IMG/VR virus record: IMGVR_UViG_3300045051_000231
Location: 1-41,009 of that record
Strand: one strand, 5' to 3'
Length of the DNA stretch: 41,009 bases
Source of the DNA: a virus
The notes under the pieces are model-generated. The model saw only the letters and a program-made list of their open reading frames with translations. It did no database searches and was not told the DNA's origin. Shown one piece after another: positions 24,947-32,138 of the stretch. The first letter of the stretch is position 1; each line of letters begins with the position of its first letter. Made by a program: the position numbers and the translations under genes.

Positions 24947-25368
24947 TGAAGCAGTGTACTAGGTGCAAGCGCAGTCTCGACATAAGTTGCTTCTATTCAA
25001 AGAAGCCAATTAAAAAGAGTCATTCACCGATCACGCCTTGGTGTAGAGAATGCTACAAGTCTTATCACGTTGAATATCGTGGAAGGATGAAGGCTAACTT
25101 TCCAGAAGAATTGAAGCATCGAGAAAGAAAATATCATCTGTGGACTCTGTTCAAGCTAACTACTGAGGAAGCAGATGCACTTCATAGGAAAGCTGGCGGC
25201 GTGTGTTGCATATGCAATAGATCCAAGAAACTAGTGATTGATCACGATCATAGGAATGGTAAGGTACGCGGCGCAATTTGCCAGTGTTGTAACTCTCGCA
25301 TTGGTTGGCTAGAGACTCACGGTGAAGCCATATCGGATTATCTCAATCCGGTTAAGGTGGCGCTCTAA
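24946..25368 (+). CDS. Recombination endonuclease VII-like HNH nuclease
   Basis: The protein has 140 aa. Residues 1-40 hold a zinc-ribbon (CTRCKRSL, then WCRECYKSYH). The nuclease core is CCICNRSKKLVIDHDHRNG followed by VRGAICQCCNSRIG, matching the endonuclease VII pattern CxxC...DHDHxxGxVRGxxCxxCNxxLG. T4 endonuclease VII resolves branched DNA before packaging; orphan copies in phages often behave as mobile elements. It lies between two ejection-type genes (TAATG at both junctions) and is AT-richer than they are (26 G/C of 60 in 25021-25080), so an inserted mobile gene is favoured. Confidence 0.87.
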   Translation: MKQCTRCKRSLDISCFYSKKPIKKSHSPITPWCRECYKSYHVEYRGRMKANFPEELKHRERKYHLWTLFKLTTEEADALHRKAGGVCCICNRSKKLVIDHDHRNGKVRGAICQCCNSRIGWLETHGEAISDYLNPVKVAL

Positions 25369-26456
25369 TGGCCGGCGCAGGCGGTACTGGCAAGCCGCAG
25401 ACACCCGATCAGCTTGAGCATCTGCGCGAGATGCTGATTCCCCACATCATCAAGCATCTGAGCGGCCCTGAGCCTACGCCGCCGCAGTACCAGCCGCAGG
25501 CACTCACACCATTCCAAGGCTATGCACAGGCTCGCAATCCACAGATGGCTGGCCAACTTGAGCAGGCTTATCAGGCACCCGCACAAGCTCAGTATGCCCA
25601 GCAGCAAGAGGCATTCAAGGCGGCAATGGAGGGTAGGCAGCAGGCTGCGCAGCTAGGTGCCACTATGATCAATGCGCAGACTCGCTCTTCAATGTCTGGA
25701 GTTGGCGGTCGCCCGGCTATGGCCACAATCATTGATGAGAATGGTAGGCGCATATCAGTCAATGTGCATCGTGGGCCAGACGGGCGTATTGCTGGAGTTG
25801 AGGAGATCGGGCCATCGCCGTGGGCACCGCAGGCCATTCCAGCCGTGCCTGGAGTAGCGCCACCGCAGATATACCAGAGAGGCGTTGGCGAAGGAGCCGT
25901 AGCGCAGAACATTCCAGGAGCTGTCACACCACCGGCGCCAGCGGCTGTAGAGGAAGACTTCCGCAAGAATGCCGCCTTCATCAAAGGCTCTGATCATCTG
26001 AGGCAGGCATTCAGAGAACTGAAGGCACAGACGGCCAATCGCGGGCCATTAGGACAGGCAATCGGTCAAGAGCTTGGCGAGTTCAAGTATGGTGGCGCTG
26101 TACCTTACTCCAGCCCGAATGCCAAGTTTGAGGCTGAACTACGCACGACTCTGGACACTATGATCGTCGCTGTGACTGGTCTGTCATTCCCTGAGCAGGC
26201 ATTCAGGCGCTACCGCAGTGAGTTGCCAGTAGCCACCGATTCAGAAGATCAGGCTATGACGAAGATTGACAACGTTGTGCGCAAGTTCCTCAGTGAGCAA
26301 GGATCTATGAAGCAGACATATCCAGCAGTTGGCGGCGGCGCTCCAGCCACCAGTGGACAGTACTCTGGCATGGTGTTGCACGAGTCTGACTTTGCTACAG
26401 CCAAACCGGGTGAGCGCGCTCGATTCATTGCCGGCGGCGGCAAGGTGGAACCATAA
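25368..26456 (+). CDS. Internal virion protein candidate, 362 aa
   Basis: TAATG overlap with the endonuclease. Gln/Pro/Ala-rich, disordered-looking N-terminal 180 residues (PPQYQPQALTPFQGYAQARN, AQAQYAQQQEAFKAAMEG), then a helical region (FRKNAAFIKGSDHLRQAFRE) and a compact C-terminal part with FPEQAFRRYRSELPVATDSE. It sits between two other ejection-type proteins, so a DNA-ejection role is inferred. Confidence 0.6.
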   Translation: MAGAGGTGKPQTPDQLEHLREMLIPHIIKHLSGPEPTPPQYQPQALTPFQGYAQARNPQMAGQLEQAYQAPAQAQYAQQQEAFKAAMEGRQQAAQLGATMINAQTRSSMSGVGGRPAMATIIDENGRRISVNVHRGPDGRIAGVEEIGPSPWAPQAIPAVPGVAPPQIYQRGVGEGAVAQNIPGAVTPPAPAAVEEDFRKNAAFIKGSDHLRQAFRELKAQTANRGPLGQAIGQELGEFKYGGAVPYSSPNAKFEAELRTTLDTMIVAVTGLSFPEQAFRRYRSELPVATDSEDQAMTKIDNVVRKFLSEQGSMKQTYPAVGGGAPATSGQYSGMVLHESDFATAKPGERARFIAGGGKVEP

Positions 26457-27814
26457 TGGCCGACTCGCTAGAGGACATCCTCGCTCGCAAGAAGACATCG
26501 GCTACTGGCGACCACTCTCTGGAAGACATCCTTGCAATGAAGACAGCGCGCAAGGAAACCTATCCGCTTCCGCCATCAGGGCCGCAGCCATTGCCTAAAG
26601 AAGGCACGTCTGCATTCTCTGCCCGCCAGCCTATATTTGATGTTGGTGAGGCGATTGCAGAGTTTGCTGCCGATGCCTATGCAACTGGCAAGCTTGGCAG
26701 CGTAGGTGAAGCCATCGGCAAGCGCATACTCACCAAGTTTCCACGTGCTGGTGGCTTCTTGGGCAAGATGGCTGGCTATACAGGTGGCGGAGTGCTTGGA
26801 CAGTATGCACGCGGCGAAGAGCCAAACATCAAGACATCCGCCGCTGGCGCATTATTCGGTGCAAGCTCAGAGAAACTGCTGCAGGGAGTTGGCGGTGCAT
26901 TGGCACGCGGCGGCAAGGTACCTCGTGCCGTTGTGAAAGAGACACTTGAGCAACCTACGGTCGGCCGCGTTGGCGAGATGTTTGGTGGAGCTGAGCCTCA
27001 GCAGTTTCTAGAGGAGACTAAGCGAGTCGGCGAAGGCGTCAAGACGGCGCTTAGGACAAAGAGTGCGGGCCGCGTTGAAGCTGAACGCATGATTAAGGTG
27101 GCGGATCAGCTTGTTCCGCACGGAGTAGACGCTGGCCCGATTAAGCAGCGCATCCTGTCTATGAAGAATCCAAATGCCACGTTCGGACAAGCCAAGATGC
27201 TGAATGATCAGCTTGACGAGATGGCGGCATCCATACCAGACAGGGTGAGCTACAGCAAGCTAGACAACCTTGTGCGTGAGCTAGGTGAGCCAATCAAGTC
27301 GCAGCTGGGCAATATAGAGATGCGCCTGCCAGTCCAGACACGCAAGCGCATACTCGATTTCACCCGTGCCTACCGCAACAAGGAGCTGCCTGGTGCCGAG
27401 GAGCCGTTCAAGCGGTCTGAGAAGTACATCAGCGCTACCAAAGACTTGTATAAGCGGATATTCGATACCAAAGGCAATATGAGGCCACAGGCACCCAACA
27501 CATGGCGCAAGGCCATACAGGATCCACAGGTTATGGAGGCGCTCACTAAGTTCGATCAGACGACTGGCGGCCAGTACGGCGCGACGCAGAAAGGAATGGA
27601 GCTGGCCCGTAAGGCCTACTGGACGCCAGATGATGGCGAGACGGCCGAGGGTCTGTTACTAGCCGGCATTGGATGGTTCGGTCGCGCATCTCTATTCCTC
27701 GGTCGCGGCGCTGGCAAGACAGCCATTGCAGTATCTAGGCCGGTCGGCGGTGCATCTTCAGTCGCGGCCCGAATGGCATTCGAGACCGCAATGAATCCGG
27801 AGAACAATCCATGA
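26456..27814 (+). CDS. Internal virion/ejection protein candidate with SLEDILA repeats
   Basis: The protein has 452 aa with a TAATG overlap. It opens with two copies of SLEDILAxK (residues 4-12 and 21-29) separated by a short linker, possibly docking peptides. Two Gly/Ala-rich amphipathic segments follow (AGGFLGKMAGYTGGGVLGQY; later LLLAGIGWFGRASLFLGRGA near the C-terminus). Both could insert in membranes. The middle is helical and charged. It overlaps the subtilase gene by ATGA. The function is inferred from composition and from position at the end of the virion genes. Confidence 0.6.
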   Translation: MADSLEDILARKKTSATGDHSLEDILAMKTARKETYPLPPSGPQPLPKEGTSAFSARQPIFDVGEAIAEFAADAYATGKLGSVGEAIGKRILTKFPRAGGFLGKMAGYTGGGVLGQYARGEEPNIKTSAAGALFGASSEKLLQGVGGALARGGKVPRAVVKETLEQPTVGRVGEMFGGAEPQQFLEETKRVGEGVKTALRTKSAGRVEAERMIKVADQLVPHGVDAGPIKQRILSMKNPNATFGQAKMLNDQLDEMAASIPDRVSYSKLDNLVRELGEPIKSQLGNIEMRLPVQTRKRILDFTRAYRNKELPGAEEPFKRSEKYISATKDLYKRIFDTKGNMRPQAPNTWRKAIQDPQVMEALTKFDQTTGGQYGATQKGMELARKAYWTPDDGETAEGLLLAGIGWFGRASLFLGRGAGKTAIAVSRPVGGASSVAARMAFETAMNPENNP

Positions 27815-29247
27815 AGCCACGCACAGCAATGTACGTCGTCGGGTTCGGAGCGCTTGTTCTGGCGGCCGTCCTGTTCTTCGCGGTGCAGCGGGAGGATGAG
27901 CAGCCGGTTGTGCAGCAGAGTGCGTCGCTGGCCGTCTGTGGTAGCGCACCGACTGGCGAGGTCAAGTTCGTACCCGGCGAACTGCTGGTGAAGTTCAAGG
28001 ATGGGGCTGATAAGTCGCGTGCCATGCGGGAAGCGCACGGCCGCAAGCTGCACAAGTTCGACTCGATTGGCGTCGAGCACTGGGCGGTGGATGATACCGA
28101 CGCCTCGATTGCCATGCTCAAGAAGAGCGGCGATGTGGAGTATGCCGAGCGCAACATCCTGTACAACGTGGACTACTGGGTGCCGAACGATCCGTGCGTG
28201 GCAAACGGCGGGCCTCCGTGCGGCACCAACCCGGCAAACCCCGGCCAGTGGAACCTCGACAACATCCATGCGAAGGAAGCGTGGGAAGTGACCAAGTGTG
28301 ACGGCTGCGTGATTGGGTTCATCGGCTCAGGGCCTTATCCGGGCGACCCGGAACTCGGCCCGCAGCTATGGTCCAACCCCGGAGAGATAGCTGGCAACGG
28401 ACTGGATGATGACGGAAACGGGTGGGTGGATGACACATGGGGAATCGACCTCTACCACACGCCCACCAGTGTCAACCCGGTGAGCACCTACTGGCATGAC
28501 CACGCTTGCGCTGCCATCGCAGGAGCCACCACAGACAACGGCATCGGGATTGCCGGAGTAGCACCGCACGCAAAGCTGGCCTTCGTGAAGACGGCGGGGC
28601 CATGCGGGGGTGGCGCTTCGATCGACAAGTTCATCCAGGCGCTGGACTACTTCCAGACCAAGGGTATCAAGACGGTGAGCGTTAGCTTCGGGTGCGGCCC
28701 GTCGCCAGCTTGCTTCAGCCAGGCCGTGCAGGACAGGATCAACACTTACTACAACTTTGGCGCGCTGATCTATGCGAGCGCCGGCAACGATAGCCATAAC
28801 CATGCTGGCCCAACTCCGTGTGTTGAATGCAGCTACCCGTGTGACTACGACAAGGTGATATGCACGGCCAGCAACAATTGGGACGATGCGCGGTCCTCGT
28901 TCAGCGACTACGGGCCCAATGTGGAGTTTGCAGCACCGGGCGGCTTCAGCGTCAACGGTGGGACGGCAATCTGGACCTCGGTGTTGTATGAAAACTACGT
29001 GCCGCCACAGTTCTTGTTCCAGACGGCGCAGGGGACGAGCTTCTCGTCACCGACAGCAGCGGCGGCCGGGGAATCAGTGCGGATCATGCACCCATCATGG
29101 CCGGCTGGAAGCATTCGGACGGCGCTCCAGTTGACGGGGGATACCGTGCCTGCGCTGGCGCCGCCCGTCACGCTCTGGGGCAAGCGGCTCAACATGTTCA
29201 AGGCGGTGTGCTGGCAGGTGACACCGAAGCCTCCGGCGTGTCCATGA
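27811..29247 (+). CDS. Secreted subtilisin-like protease (S8) with the catalytic Asp replaced by Gly
   Basis: The protein has 478 aa with an N-terminal membrane/signal segment (residues 8-25, VVGFGALVLAAVLFFAV). An S8-type pro-domain follows (about 50-120, FVPGELLVKFK ... YAERN). The catalytic domain keeps His229 (WHDHACAAIAG, aligned with HGTHVAG), oxyanion Asn326 (ASAGND) and Ser410 (GTSFSSPTAAAAG). The usual DTG/DSG Asp is Gly172 in FIGSG, codon GGC at 28324-28326. The NPGEIAGNGLDDDGNGWVDD stretch is typical of calcium-binding subtilases. About 15 Cys suggest disulfides outside the cytoplasm. GC is locally high (43 of 60 in 28201-28260). It is coupled to the endolysin by ATGA. Protease activity may be lost; an envelope or host-protein target is possible. 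Confidence 0.85.
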   Translation: MKPRTAMYVVGFGALVLAAVLFFAVQREDEQPVVQQSASLAVCGSAPTGEVKFVPGELLVKFKDGADKSRAMREAHGRKLHKFDSIGVEHWAVDDTDASIAMLKKSGDVEYAERNILYNVDYWVPNDPCVANGGPPCGTNPANPGQWNLDNIHAKEAWEVTKCDGCVIGFIGSGPYPGDPELGPQLWSNPGEIAGNGLDDDGNGWVDDTWGIDLYHTPTSVNPVSTYWHDHACAAIAGATTDNGIGIAGVAPHAKLAFVKTAGPCGGGASIDKFIQALDYFQTKGIKTVSVSFGCGPSPACFSQAVQDRINTYYNFGALIYASAGNDSHNHAGPTPCVECSYPCDYDKVICTASNNWDDARSSFSDYGPNVEFAAPGGFSVNGGTAIWTSVLYENYVPPQFLFQTAQGTSFSSPTAAAAGESVRIMHPSWPAGSIRTALQLTGDTVPALAPPVTLWGKRLNMFKAVCWQVTPKPPACP

Positions 29248-29657
29248 GCACCGACGATCTGCACCCGCTGTTCAAGCCTATCGCTGACGATATCCTAAGT
29301 CAGGCACAGGCGAAGATCACGCCGCTGTATCCGGGTAGCACGATTCGTCCGGATGTCACACTGCGCTCCATGGCAGATCAGGCGGCGGCACTAGCGGCGG
29401 GGCTCACCACTCTGAAACTGGGGTGGCACCAATTCGGGTTTGCCATGGACGTGGCGGTGCTGGCCGCCAATGGCAGCTACGTGAAGGACGGCGAGGATGT
29501 GCGCTATGCACTATTCGGGAGGGTGGCCATGGATAATGGGTGCGTCTGGGGCGGCAGCTGGCACAATCCGGACTGGGACCATTGCGAGTATCACCCAGGC
29601 TTCACGTTGCAGCAGTACCTGGCATGGCTGACGACGGTGAAGACGGTGACGGCCTGA
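29244..29657 (+). CDS. Endolysin, M15 D,D-/L,D-peptidase type
   Basis: Cuts peptide cross-links of peptidoglycan. The protein has 137 aa; the start at 29244 is chosen for the ATGA overlap with the subtilase. Zinc ligands of the M15 fold are visible: His62 and Asp69 in GWHQFGFAMDV (HxxxxxxD) and the DWDHCEYH segment at 110-117, in which Glu115 and His113 or His117 complete the site. The RSMADQAAALAAGL helix is typical of the family. It has no signal peptide, so export needs the holin-like genes downstream. Confidence 0.87.
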   Translation: MSTDDLHPLFKPIADDILSQAQAKITPLYPGSTIRPDVTLRSMADQAAALAAGLTTLKLGWHQFGFAMDVAVLAANGSYVKDGEDVRYALFGRVAMDNGCVWGGSWHNPDWDHCEYHPGFTLQQYLAWLTTVKTVTA

Positions 29658-29923
29658 TGGAGCGCAACGGGAACAGGCTCATCTACTGGATCATGGGAGT
29701 CATGTTCGCCATTCTGATGGTGCTGGCTGGCGGTGCGACGGCCGCTTTCAACTCGCGTGTTGATAAGCTAGAAATGGCCAAGGACTCGCTGGCTATCGAG
29801 GTGGTGTCGCTCAGACAGGAGTTGCAAAGGGCACGCGAGGACATCTGTCGATTGCAGGACAGCGTGAATGACTTGCGCGAGGAAGTGACGCACCGCAACA
29901 TCTACAGGCGGCCATGCCCATAA
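29657..29923 (+). CDS. Rz-like inner-membrane spanin candidate, 88 aa
   Basis: TGATG overlap with the endolysin. One N-terminal membrane helix (about residues 8-30, LIYWIMGVMFAILMVLAGGA) is followed by a long coiled coil (VDKLEMAKDSLAIEVVSLRQ to LREEV). This topology matches i-spanins, which bridge to the outer membrane at lysis. No lipoprotein partner with a clear lipobox was found nearby, so the role is probable rather than certain. Confidence 0.65.
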   Translation: MERNGNRLIYWIMGVMFAILMVLAGGATAAFNSRVDKLEMAKDSLAIEVVSLRQELQRAREDICRLQDSVNDLREEVTHRNIYRRPCP

Positions 29924-30087
29924 CTGGCACGCACAAGGCTATCGGTCTAGCCGGCATTCTCGGTCTGATGCTGGCGGGCTTCCAGGTGTGGGAGCACCTG
30001 CGGGTGGAAATGGATCGCGTGGTGCAGCAGCGTGAGTGGCAGCACCAAGTGGACGACCGTCTGTGCGCCTTGGAGCATGGAAGGTAA
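29914..30087 (+). CDS. Small membrane protein of the lysis cluster, 57 aa
   Basis: ATG at 29914, overlapping the previous gene by 10 bases, stop TAA at 30087. One hydrophobic helix (IGLAGILGLMLAGFQVW, residues 10-26) followed by a charged amphipathic tail (LRVEMDRVVQQREWQHQVDD). It resembles small holins or spanin partners but has no lipobox. Confidence 0.62.
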   Translation: MPITGTHKAIGLAGILGLMLAGFQVWEHLRVEMDRVVQQREWQHQVDDRLCALEHGR

Positions 30088-30352
30088 GTGGTATCTGAAG
30101 CACCGCCTGAAGCGAGAGGTCAGGCGCATGAGGAGGGAAGCACCGATGCTTAGTAAGCTGCTGGACTTCTTGACGCTGAACTACCAGGCGCTCAAGGGTG
30201 TGCGCACCGTGGCGGGCCTGCTCATGCTACTGGGGCCGCAGATCGTTGAACGCATGATTGCAACGCACTGTAGCGTCAAGGAGAGCGTGTTCTGCTTTAC
30301 ATTGCAGGCTGTAGGTGCATGGTTCTTGTCCATGGGAATAAGGGGGAAGTGA
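30077..30352 (+). CDS. Holin-like protein with two membrane segments, 91 aa
   Basis: The ATG at 30077 (MEGKWYLKHRL) overlaps the preceding gene. In-frame alternatives are the ATG at 30128 and the ATG at 30146 (MLSKLLDF), the latter with GGAGG upstream. A basic N-terminus is followed by hydrophobic segments (VRTVAGLLMLLGPQIV; VFCFTLQAVGAWFLSMGI). Size, topology and place after the endolysin suggest a holin. Two starts could give holin and antiholin, as in lambda S, but this is inference. Confidence 0.65.
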   Translation: MEGKWYLKHRLKREVRRMRREAPMLSKLLDFLTLNYQALKGVRTVAGLLMLLGPQIVERMIATHCSVKESVFCFTLQAVGAWFLSMGIRGK

Positions 30353-30353
30353 C

Positions 30354-30404
30354 ATGTGGATCTGGACACCGTACGGGCTAATCTGGTCAACGGGGACGCG
30401 GTAA
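30354..30404 (+). CDS. 16-aa Trp-rich peptide ORF
   Basis: ATG at 30354 behind a strong GGGGAAGTGAC ribosome-binding site, encoding MWIWTPYGLIWSTGTR and ending TAA. Three Trp in 16 residues and hydrophobic character suggest a membrane-active or leader peptide. It lies between the holin-like gene and the outer-membrane protein gene. Confidence 0.35.
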   Translation: MWIWTPYGLIWSTGTR

Positions 30405-30425
30405 ACTCATTCAAAGGGGGAATCA

Positions 30426-30896
30426 ATGAAGGGACTACTGGTAGCGATGGTGTGCGTGCTGTGCGTGGTGCCGGCGTTTGCCAAGGCGGCCGATGAGCTG
30501 ACCTTCAGCGCCAGCCTGTTCAATCCCAACCAAGGGCCTACGACTTGGGCAGGCAATGGTGAGTACCTGATCGGGGTGAGCAATAACGTGCTGATCGGGC
30601 CGAGTGTCGGCCTATTCGACTTGGGCGAGACTGACGGCGGGCAGGTAGGTGTCGCTGGCAAGGTGCGCATCGGCAAGAAGTCTGGGCTATTCGTCGGTGG
30701 GGCGCTGCACAAGCTCACCGGGGATGCGGCTGACGCTGCAGACTACACGGCTGATGCGCGTGCTGGGCTGGACTTCGGTGGCGAGAAGGGCTTCGTGACG
30801 GTCTACGCGCAGCAGACTTGGGCTCAGAACGATGCTGGGGACCGCACCTCACCGGAAGGGACTAGCGTTGTGGCGGGGGTTGGATTAAGATTCTAG
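30426..30896 (+). CDS. Outer-membrane beta-barrel-like protein, 156 aa
   Basis: Strong ribosome-binding site (AAAGGGGGAATCA). Clear signal peptide (KGLLVAMVCVLCVVPAFAKA, cleavage after AFA or AKA). The mature part alternates strands and Gly/Asn turns (EYLIGVSNNVLIGPSVGLF, QVGVAGKVRIGKKSGLFVGG, GFVTVYAQQTW) and ends VAGVGLRF. A terminal Phe with alternating hydrophobics is the BAM signal of outer-membrane proteins. It may alter the infected cell surface (superinfection exclusion, Lom-like) or help lysis. It is the last gene before the terminator. Confidence 0.75.
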   Translation: MKGLLVAMVCVLCVVPAFAKAADELTFSASLFNPNQGPTTWAGNGEYLIGVSNNVLIGPSVGLFDLGETDGGQVGVAGKVRIGKKSGLFVGGALHKLTGDAADAADYTADARAGLDFGGEKGFVTVYAQQTWAQNDAGDRTSPEGTSVVAGVGLRF

Positions 30897-30900
30897 CTGG

Positions 30901-30924
30901 AGGCGGCCACGGTCGCCTTTTGTT
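30901..30924 (+). terminator. Rho-independent terminator of the late operon
   Basis: Stem AGGCGG/TCGCCT (one G-U pair) with a six-base loop, followed by CTTTTGTT, starting five bases after the stop of the outer-membrane protein gene. Confidence 0.65.
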
Positions 30925-30930
30925 ATGCAG

Positions 30931-30967
30931 CGGCCTCACTGAGTCGCACCGGCCAGTGGGGCCGTTT
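30931..30967. terminator. Long hairpin between convergent operons
   Basis: Eleven-base stem CGGCCTCACTG (30931-30941) with CAGTGGGGCCG (30954-30964), one G-U pair, 12-base loop, then TTT on the plus strand. It lies between the convergent ends at 30896 and 30974 and could stop transcription from either side. Confidence 0.55.
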
Positions 30968-30973
30968 CTATGT

Positions 30974-31198
30974 CTACTCATCTGTACCAAACAGTCTGCG
31001 CTCGCCCTGCAGTCGCTTGACCTCGTGCAGCGTTGACTGCTTATGCATGAACATTCCCTGCGCCACGCCGCACAGGTTCCACAGCGCCATCGCCTGCTTG
31101 CGCATGACATCCTTGCAAGTCTCACAGGTTGATAGGTGCGCCTCCAGTTTTTCAGCAGCCACCTTGCGTTTATAGTTGGCTCTGCCTAGCTCGCTCAT
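30974..31198 (-). CDS. Small helical protein with CxxC, 74 aa
   Basis: Start at 31198 behind GAGAGGTGACAA. Lys/Glu-rich with a single CETC pair (about residues 25-28) and further Cys/Met in the second helix (LWNLCGVAQGMFMHKQ). The HLSTCETCKDV arrangement recalls anti-sigma zinc-binding motifs (HxxxCxxC), which is suggestive only. Last gene of the leftward operon. Confidence 0.65.
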   Translation of the reverse strand: MSELGRANYKRKVAAEKLEAHLSTCETCKDVMRKQAMALWNLCGVAQGMFMHKQSTLHEVKRLQGERRLFGTDE

Positions 31199-31201
31199 TT
31201 G

Positions 31202-31327
31202 TCACCTCTCAAATGTCCAGCCCGCCCGGCCCAGGGAGGCCACTGGGAGGTGGGGGCCGCAGCACGCCGGGGCTGGACGGTAGGTGGCTACGGCGCCTAG
31301 CATGTCTTCAATGAGAGAGAGCCGCAC
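31202..31327 (-). CDS. Small hypothetical protein, 41 aa
   Basis: A GTG at 31327 is preceded by GAGGAGGCGGTC, a near-perfect ribosome-binding site. It encodes MRLSLIEDMLGAVATYRPAP and then ACCGPHLPVASLGRAGWTFE, ending just before the ribosome-binding site of the next gene. A CC pair is the only motif. Not recognised. Confidence 0.5.
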   Translation of the reverse strand: MRLSLIEDMLGAVATYRPAPACCGPHLPVASLGRAGWTFER

Positions 31328-31446
31328 GACCGCCTCCTCGTATTGAGCCGATCAGGGTGACTACAGACGATCGTGCGGTTGCCGGATACCGGGTGCTGGC
31401 GGAGAGTGTAGCGGTCACCAGACAACCGATTCGGTGGCGCTCCGGC
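31328..31446. other. Short region without a clear gene
   Basis: No convincing ORF. A 36-codon minus-strand frame from the GTG at 31418 lacks a ribosome-binding site. Nothing else is evident except the GAGGAGG ribosome-binding site region next to 31327. Confidence 0.4.
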
Positions 31447-31728
31447 TCACCATATCAGCCCACATGTTTCCTCTGTACAACGGTACTCGCGCTTGCCAGG
31501 CAGACGCAGCTCCCACGCCACCTCACTACACCGCCCGCACCTAGCCTGCGGCCTCGGATAGTCCATGTCGCGCTGAATGCTCTCGACCATGAGGAAGTGC
31601 TTTGTCCGCTTGTCACAACTCAGGCCATTCAGCCAGTACGCATAGTCAAGCTGGACGGCCCAGAGGTACCACTCATTGGCGCAGAGGTACTCGGCCTGTG
31701 GAGGTGCCGCCAGTACGCCATCAGCCAT
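31447..31728 (-). CDS. Hypothetical zinc-ribbon-tailed protein, 93 aa
   Basis: Start at 31728 (MADGVL) inside the ERCC4 gene, preceded by AAAGGGTGACGCTGCG. An aromatic-rich N-terminal part (CANEWYLWAVQLDYAYWLNG) is followed by a C-terminal zinc ribbon CGRC ... CTEETC. It overlaps the nuclease gene by 100 bases in another frame. Function unknown; coupling to the nuclease gene suggests a DNA-related role. Confidence 0.6.
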   Translation of the reverse strand: MADGVLAAPPQAEYLCANEWYLWAVQLDYAYWLNGLSCDKRTKHFLMVESIQRDMDYPRPQARCGRCSEVAWELRLPGKREYRCTEETCGLIW

Positions 31729-32126
31729 CGCAGCGTCACCCTTTCCGCGTAGGCCCTCGACGGGCAGAAGAAGATCGGGATGCGGTACTCTTGGGACCAC
31801 GAGATGTACGCTCCAACAGCTTGAGCAGCTGTAAGGCGTGTTCGGCTAGGAGGATCACAGAAGTCATCAAGGCTGCATTCAACAACGATGGCTGGACTCG
31901 ACATGCTTCCAAGGCGCCGGAGGCACTCCTTAAACCGAATGCGGCCCGCTCCAACGCAACCCCACGCGTCAGGCTTGCTCTTTCTTTCGACAGCGCAGGA
32001 TTCACTTTGTCCAGCAAGACTGTAATCCCCCGTCGGAAGTCCCGCTCTCTCTGTCTGCCAGCCGCTGAACTCATATGGCCTCTGCTCTCTCGTGTCGATC
32101 AGGATTACGGGAGGCGGCACCTTCAT
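31629..32126 (-). CDS. ERCC4-domain (XPF/Mus81-type) nuclease
   Basis: Structure-specific endonuclease. The protein has 165 aa. The family signature is complete: VILIDTREQRPYEF (Asp11), PTGDYSLAG (Asp34) and VERKSKPD (Glu47, Arg48, Lys49, Asp53), i.e. GD-x(n)-ERKxxxD. It lacks a helicase domain or tandem helix-hairpin-helix, as in short phage and archaeal forms. The Ser/Pro-rich C-terminal tail overlaps the next gene. Placed after SSB-like and Sak4-like genes, it probably trims or resolves recombination and replication branches. Confidence 0.87.
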   Translation of the reverse strand: MKVPPPVILIDTREQRPYEFSGWQTERAGLPTGDYSLAGQSESCAVERKSKPDAWGCVGAGRIRFKECLRRLGSMSSPAIVVECSLDDFCDPPSRTRLTAAQAVGAYISWSQEYRIPIFFCPSRAYAERVTLRWLMAYWRHLHRPSTSAPMSGTSGPSSLTMRTG

Positions 32127-32138
32127 CCGCCGAGTCTA

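Noticed and set aside
27616-28269. 217-codon minus-strand frame
   Set aside because: Antisense to the subtilase and ejection-type genes; high GC leaves few stops, so an open antisense frame is expected.
31308-31418. 36-codon minus-strand frame from a GTG at 31418
   Set aside because: No ribosome-binding site, and it overlaps the better-supported start at 31327.
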